Positions 39,809 to 42,492 of a stretch of DNA of 42,492 nt are shown one piece after another. The translations under genes and the position numbers were made by a program. This DNA comes from an uncultured Crocinitomix sp. (GTDB lineage Bacteria; Bacteroidota; Bacteroidia; Flavobacteriales_D; Crocinitomicaceae): positions 1-42,492 of the forward strand of contig CAKZON010000080.1 in the NCBI GenBank assembly GCA_937136425.1, given 5' to 3'. The notes beneath the pieces are model-generated. The model saw nothing but the letters and a program-made list of their open reading frames with translations. It made no database searches and was not told the origin of the DNA. Positions within the stretch are counted from its first letter, which is position 1. Each line of letters begins with the position of its first letter.

Positions 39809-39843
39809 GTCCTTTATTAACTTTTTGTATTTCATGAACTTTG
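39809..39843 (+). promoter_or_regulatory. Late promoter 5 (GTCCTTTAT-N18-GAACTTTG)
   Basis: The same 35-base layout as the other four: GTCCTTTAT at 39809-39817 and TTTG at 39840-39843. Here the ATG is at 39911, so a leader of about 60 bases would exist, unlike promoters 1, 2 and 4. It serves the holin-like and cupin genes. Confidence 0.6.
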
Positions 39844-39910
39844 ACATGCGTTAACCTATTTACTAACCTTAAAAATTGCCTACTAAGTTTTTTGTAAAAC
39901 AAACAAAATT

Positions 39911-40267
39911 ATGAATCCAGTTGAGACACCAGAAATATTAGCACAGCAAAGCGCTTTAGTTCAAATGATACTTTGGATTGGAGGCGGCTTAGGCGGTTTA
40001 ATTGTTGTAGGTCTAAGTTGGACTATTAGAGTTTTATGGAATCACAACAAAGAATTACGCATAGAAATTAAAGAGTTGCAAACAGGCCAAACAACCAACG
40101 AAAAGGAAAACTTAAAGCTGTTTGGTGAAATTGTAAATGCGCAAGCAAGCTTTGGTAAAGATGTTTCTAAAATTCAAGAGGCAATGGATGTTGTTAAGCC
40201 GCATGTTGGGGATATACGGGAAGACGTTAAAGAGTTGATTCGAACCAAACCAAAATGCAATGAATAA
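39911..40267 (+). CDS. Holin-like membrane protein with coiled coil, 118 aa
   Basis: A 118-residue protein with one strong transmembrane helix (VQMILWIGGGLGGLIVVGLS, residues about 17-40) and a charged coiled-coil tail. This is typical of small holin-like or spanin-like membrane proteins in phage lysis modules. It is preceded by late promoter 5 and overlaps the cupin gene. No endolysin is seen beside it, so the lysis role is provisional. Confidence 0.55.
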   Translation: MNPVETPEILAQQSALVQMILWIGGGLGGLIVVGLSWTIRVLWNHNKELRIEIKELQTGQTTNEKENLKLFGEIVNAQASFGKDVSKIQEAMDVVKPHVGDIREDVKELIRTKPKCNE

Positions 40268-40760
40268 ATTTTTTCGTAATCTTTTGGGATTGCCTGACAT
40301 TCCTAAAAAAATTCCAACAGATCAAAATCAAGAAATTATTGAAGCTCGAGCTGCAGCCAGATTTGCAATTGCAACAAAAGGCGCAAAGCCAACACATGTA
40401 CAAATTGATAAGATTCCTGAAAGCTTTGAAACGTTCCCTAATTCAAACGACAAGTGGGCGCGTGTCGATTTTCCTGAGGAGGTAGATTATTCTGCCTGTG
40501 TATATGAGTTTAAAAAAGATGGTTTTTTCAATGCGCATTATCACCCTGGCAGATTAGAGCATATTGTAATGCTCACGCCTGGCACAAGTTTAACAATATA
40601 CACCTTAACTAAAAATTTCACGCTTGAATATCCAAACGCTTATTTATTTGATCGTGGAGAAGTACATGCGGTTAAACCTAATCAAGATTTAAAAATTTTG
40701 TGCATGTGGCAACCAAAATTTGAAACTGGTTGGGCAGCAGAATTTCCCGAAACAACTTAA
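40260..40760 (+). CDS. Cupin-fold protein in the lysis position, 166 aa
   Basis: A 166-residue protein with the two cupin motifs: FFNAHYHPGRLEHIVMLTPG (metal-binding H-x-H and E in cupin motif 1) and LFDRGEVHAVKPNQDL (G-E-V-H, motif 2). Such single-domain cupins bind a metal and act as isomerases, dioxygenases or sensors. A cupin is unusual in a phage late operon beside a holin-like gene. It could modify a cell-wall or surface sugar, or be a metabolic or moron-type gene. Confidence 0.75.
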   Translation: MNKFFRNLLGLPDIPKKIPTDQNQEIIEARAAARFAIATKGAKPTHVQIDKIPESFETFPNSNDKWARVDFPEEVDYSACVYEFKKDGFFNAHYHPGRLEHIVMLTPGTSLTIYTLTKNFTLEYPNAYLFDRGEVHAVKPNQDLKILCMWQPKFETGWAAEFPETT

Positions 40761-40935
40761 AATATTTAAGTTATTCTAAAATGTCTTTATTTTTTGGGTA
40801 TTGATTTGCTTCTTTCGGGGTGAAATTTACCCCTTTCGGCAATTTATCTACACGGCTATTAACAATTACTTGATATTTACAAATAGGATTCCTCCTACAT
40901 GTTTTTTTTGAATCCTATAACCTAACTATTTAACT
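40761..40935 (+). other. Intergenic region with hairpins
   Basis: 175 bp without a gene. GGGGT-GAAATTT-ACCCC lies at 40819-40835, and ATAGGATTC (40883-40891) pairs with GAATCCTAT (40910-40918) around an 18-base loop that contains eight T residues. One of these may terminate the late operon or control the 72-residue gene. No late-promoter consensus is visible. Confidence 0.4.
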
Positions 40936-41154
40936 ATGAACTATGAACAACAGCTATCGTTAGCCGTGTCAAGTATGCTGTCATTATTTTCAGATGACAC
41001 CCAAATTTTAAAAAACCTAATTGAAATGTCTTTGGACCATTTGCACAATCCACCAAAAGATTGGAGTAAGGATGATTTGGAAGATGTAAAGATTTTAATA
41101 GAGTTTTTGCAATTAATTTTTAATCTAAAAAGGGGAGAAGCAAATCTCCCCTAA
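40936..41154 (+). CDS. Small protein paralogous to the leftward 96-aa protein, 72 aa
   Basis: A 72-residue acidic, helical protein. Its C-terminal 50 residues align with the leftward 96-residue protein at 20485-20775: LKNLIEMSLDHLHNPPKDWS, then KDDLEDVKILIEFLQL. The terminator stem overlaps its last codons and stop. It faces the integrase gene, so both transcripts meet at that terminator. Function unknown. Confidence 0.65.
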   Translation: MNYEQQLSLAVSSMLSLFSDDTQILKNLIEMSLDHLHNPPKDWSKDDLEDVKILIEFLQLIFNLKRGEANLP

Positions 41155-41159
41155 TTTTT
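41131..41159. terminator. Bidirectional terminator between the last rightward gene and the integrase
   Basis: AGGGGAGA (41131-41138) pairs perfectly with TCTCCCCT (41145-41152), followed by AATTTTT. On the other strand the stem is followed by TTTTTAGATT. It overlaps the stop codon (41152-41154) and lies three bases from the integrase stop, so it can end both transcripts. Confidence 0.85.
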
Positions 41160-41162
41160 ATG

Positions 41163-42305
41163 CTAAAACTGCTGCAGTTTTGCTTTTATTTGCCTACTAC
41201 CTTCAGGATTAACAAACTTTGCATAAATGCTTGTTATTTTTAAAGAACTATGGTCTGCTTGTTTCATTACCTCTTCTGGGCTAATTCCATCTTGCAGCAT
41301 TTGAATTATACCAGTGTCGCGTAATGAGTATAGCTTATATTTCTGTGGTAACTTCATGTCATTGCGCATGTATTCCCATTTCCGTGCTAAATACCTGCCA
41401 TTAATTCTTGTTTTACCAGGGTTTAAATCTGAACTGAAAATATACTGACTTTTTTTTGCGTTGTTAAAGTCAAAATCTATTAATTCCTGCATAAAAACAT
41501 CTGGTATTGTAATTATTCTGGGTTGGCCATTTTTGGTTGCTTCTCCAGGAATAATTAATACTTGTTGAACCATGTCAAAGTATTCTGGCTTTAAAAAACA
41601 AACCTCTTTTGGACGAACTAATAAATAGTAAATAATTTGAGTAACGATATAAAATTTAAAATCGGTGCTAATCAAAAAAGATTTAATGTTTGTGCGTAGT
41701 CCTTCAGGAACAGGTACACGGTTTTTCCCATGCACTTTCTTTTTATGAATGTGAGAAAAAGGATTTTCTTTTATGCTACATTGTTCTAATAAATAGTTAA
41801 AAAAGACAATCTGCCACTGTCTATAGTTATTATAGGTTCTTGAGCTAATGTTTTCCTTACCATAAACAAAGTTCATGTAGGCCACTGCGTTTTGTTTCGA
41901 AAAATTAATACAATAGCAATTGATTAAATCAGATTCTAACAGCCAATCTGTAAATCTGTTTTTGAATGATTCGTAGGATCTAATTGAATCTTCTCTCAAT
42001 TCTTTTCTTTTAGCCTTTAAATAGGATTCTAAAGCAGGTACTAATTTTTCATAACCACGAGGCACAGCCTTTTCATTAAAAGGATTCCAACCCGCATAAA
42101 GTTTTGCGTTAATATCATTGATTACTTTTTTAGCCCACTTTCTGCGTTCTGGTATGTTTTTTATTCGGTTACACTTTATGCGTTTCCTGATCAAAGCACC
42201 AGTAGCAGGATTTTGAACTTTGTATTGAATGTACCAAATAGAACCGGTGAATAGTTGAGCAGGTTCGAACGTTCTGAGATTTTCTTGTTTTTGAAATTTT
42301 GACAT
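41163..42305 (-). CDS. int: Tyrosine recombinase (integrase)
   Basis: A 380-residue phage integrase of the Bacteroidota type: N-terminal arm-binding and core-binding domains, then the catalytic domain. Catalytic residues visible are R231 (LVRPKEVCFL), R329 in LYSLRDTGI, H352 in QADHSSL and nucleophile Y361 (SIYAKF). S327 replaces the usual His of the H-x-x-R motif, a common variant. It faces away from attP, which lies upstream of its start (42416-42441). No excisionase is recognised. Confidence 0.9.
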   Translation of the reverse strand: MSKFQKQENLRTFEPAQLFTGSIWYIQYKVQNPATGALIRKRIKCNRIKNIPERRKWAKKVINDINAKLYAGWNPFNEKAVPRGYEKLVPALESYLKAKRKELREDSIRSYESFKNRFTDWLLESDLINCYCINFSKQNAVAYMNFVYGKENISSRTYNNYRQWQIVFFNYLLEQCSIKENPFSHIHKKKVHGKNRVPVPEGLRTNIKSFLISTDFKFYIVTQIIYYLLVRPKEVCFLKPEYFDMVQQVLIIPGEATKNGQPRIITIPDVFMQELIDFDFNNAKKSQYIFSSDLNPGKTRINGRYLARKWEYMRNDMKLPQKYKLYSLRDTGIIQMLQDGISPEEVMKQADHSSLKITSIYAKFVNPEGSRQIKAKLQQF

Positions 42306-42375
42306 TTTTTTTTTGCAAAGCCATTCCAGCTCAGTAAAAAACTACTGTGTCGTTCCAGTGCCGATAAAACATTTT

Positions 42376-42419
42376 AAACACCTACAACCCATGCAAACAT
42401 TAGGTTGTAAGGTGTTTTT
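42376..42419. terminator. Hairpin between the integrase and attP
   Basis: 42376-42389 (AAACACCTACAACC) pairs with 42403-42417 (one bulged T) around a 13-base loop, with a T-run at 42415-42419. Read on the minus strand, it lies just downstream of the tRNA-3'-end-like sequence, as would the terminator of a host tRNA, so integration may leave the tRNA with a working terminator. Confidence 0.6.
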
Positions 42420-42492
42420 GTGGAGAATATCGGATTTGAACACAACAAATAACATTTCTTTACGCGCTGTAAATCAGTATGTTAATTAATCG
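42416..42492. repeat. 77-bp terminal direct repeat, right copy
   Basis: Identical to bases 1-77. It includes the attP-like core at 42421-42441. Joining the two copies gives a circle in which integrase and repressor, both leftward, flank attP. Confidence 0.9.
42421..42441 (-). other. attP-like core matching a tRNA 3' end
   Basis: On the minus strand these 21 bases fit the end of a tRNA: G53, T-loop TTCAAAT, CCGAT, a 3' acceptor strand ATTCTCC, then A73. The T-stem 5' strand does not match, so the tRNA is only partial, as expected for an attP that restores the tRNA 3' end after integration. It lies next to the integrase and is present again at 6-26 because of the terminal overlap. Confidence 0.6.

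Noticed and set aside
1..42492. T7-type direct terminal repeat
   Set aside because: 77 bp is exactly a common assembly k-mer length and the repeat includes attP; temperate gene content does not favour fixed short terminal repeats.
42421..42492. A complete tRNA gene
   Set aside because: Only the T-loop to discriminator segment fits; the T-stem 5' strand, anticodon arm and D-arm are not present.

Overview
The window reads as the complete circular form of a temperate tailed phage of a Bacteroidota host (Flavobacteriia or Sphingobacteriia-like). The DNA is AT-rich and starts mostly lack Shine-Dalgarno sequences. Promoters have the Bacteroidota -7 form (TAnnTTTG), and the integrase, primase, P22_AR_N/KilA-N and capsid genes are of the types common in Bacteroidota prophages. 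Bases 1-77 recur exactly at 42416-42492, so there are 42,415 unique bases; a 77-base overlap is what a k=77 assembler leaves on a circular contig. The joined end carries an attP-like site, matching the 3' end of a tRNA, beside the integrase. There is one complete tape measure gene and no contractile sheath that I recognise, so the virion is probably siphovirus-like.

Layout. (1) 71-1040: leftward CI-like repressor facing the early operon across a phased operator region. (2) 1034-11065: early genes, including a DUF4406 protein, a Toprim primase-helicase, two P22_AR_N proteins, a KilA-N protein, an HNH-like protein, a LuxR-type HTH and many small unknowns, closed by a strong terminator at 11146. 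(3) 11232-20331: tail operon (tape measure and two large distal-tail proteins). (4) 20332-21564: regulatory region with a leftward small gene, a two-copy structured element and an iteron-like GGTTGAC array. (5) 21565-26487: S49 prohead protease with a probable nested scaffold, capsid protein and tail-tube-like proteins. (6) 26652-29521: packaging genes. (7) 29675-31960: a diversity-generating retroelement (DGR) with two variable target genes, one template repeat and a reverse transcriptase. (8) 31938-36242: small unknown genes. (9) 36288-39801: portal and connector genes. (10) 39911-41154: holin-like, cupin and a small gene, then the leftward integrase and attP.

Main discoveries. The DGR is intact by sequence: two 74-bp variable repeats differ from the template only at its 20 adenines (16 changed in each). 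Three separate loci carry the same promoter, a covarying pseudoknot RNA leader and a paralogous 83-88 residue protein; this cassette is the best candidate for an undescribed system. A second covarying structured element sits at 20.4-20.9 kb and a third structured RNA at 9.07-9.16 kb. Five late promoters share GTCCTTTAT-N18-GAnnTTTG with identical spacing. In three of them, and at the repressor promoter, exactly four bases separate TTTG from ATG, which predicts leaderless mRNAs. Repressor-like TTCC(T)n operators recur before the packaging operon and the leftward gene.

Limits: no alignment, folding or database search was run. Family names rest on recognised motifs. Many small genes have no function I can assign, and no endolysin was recognised.
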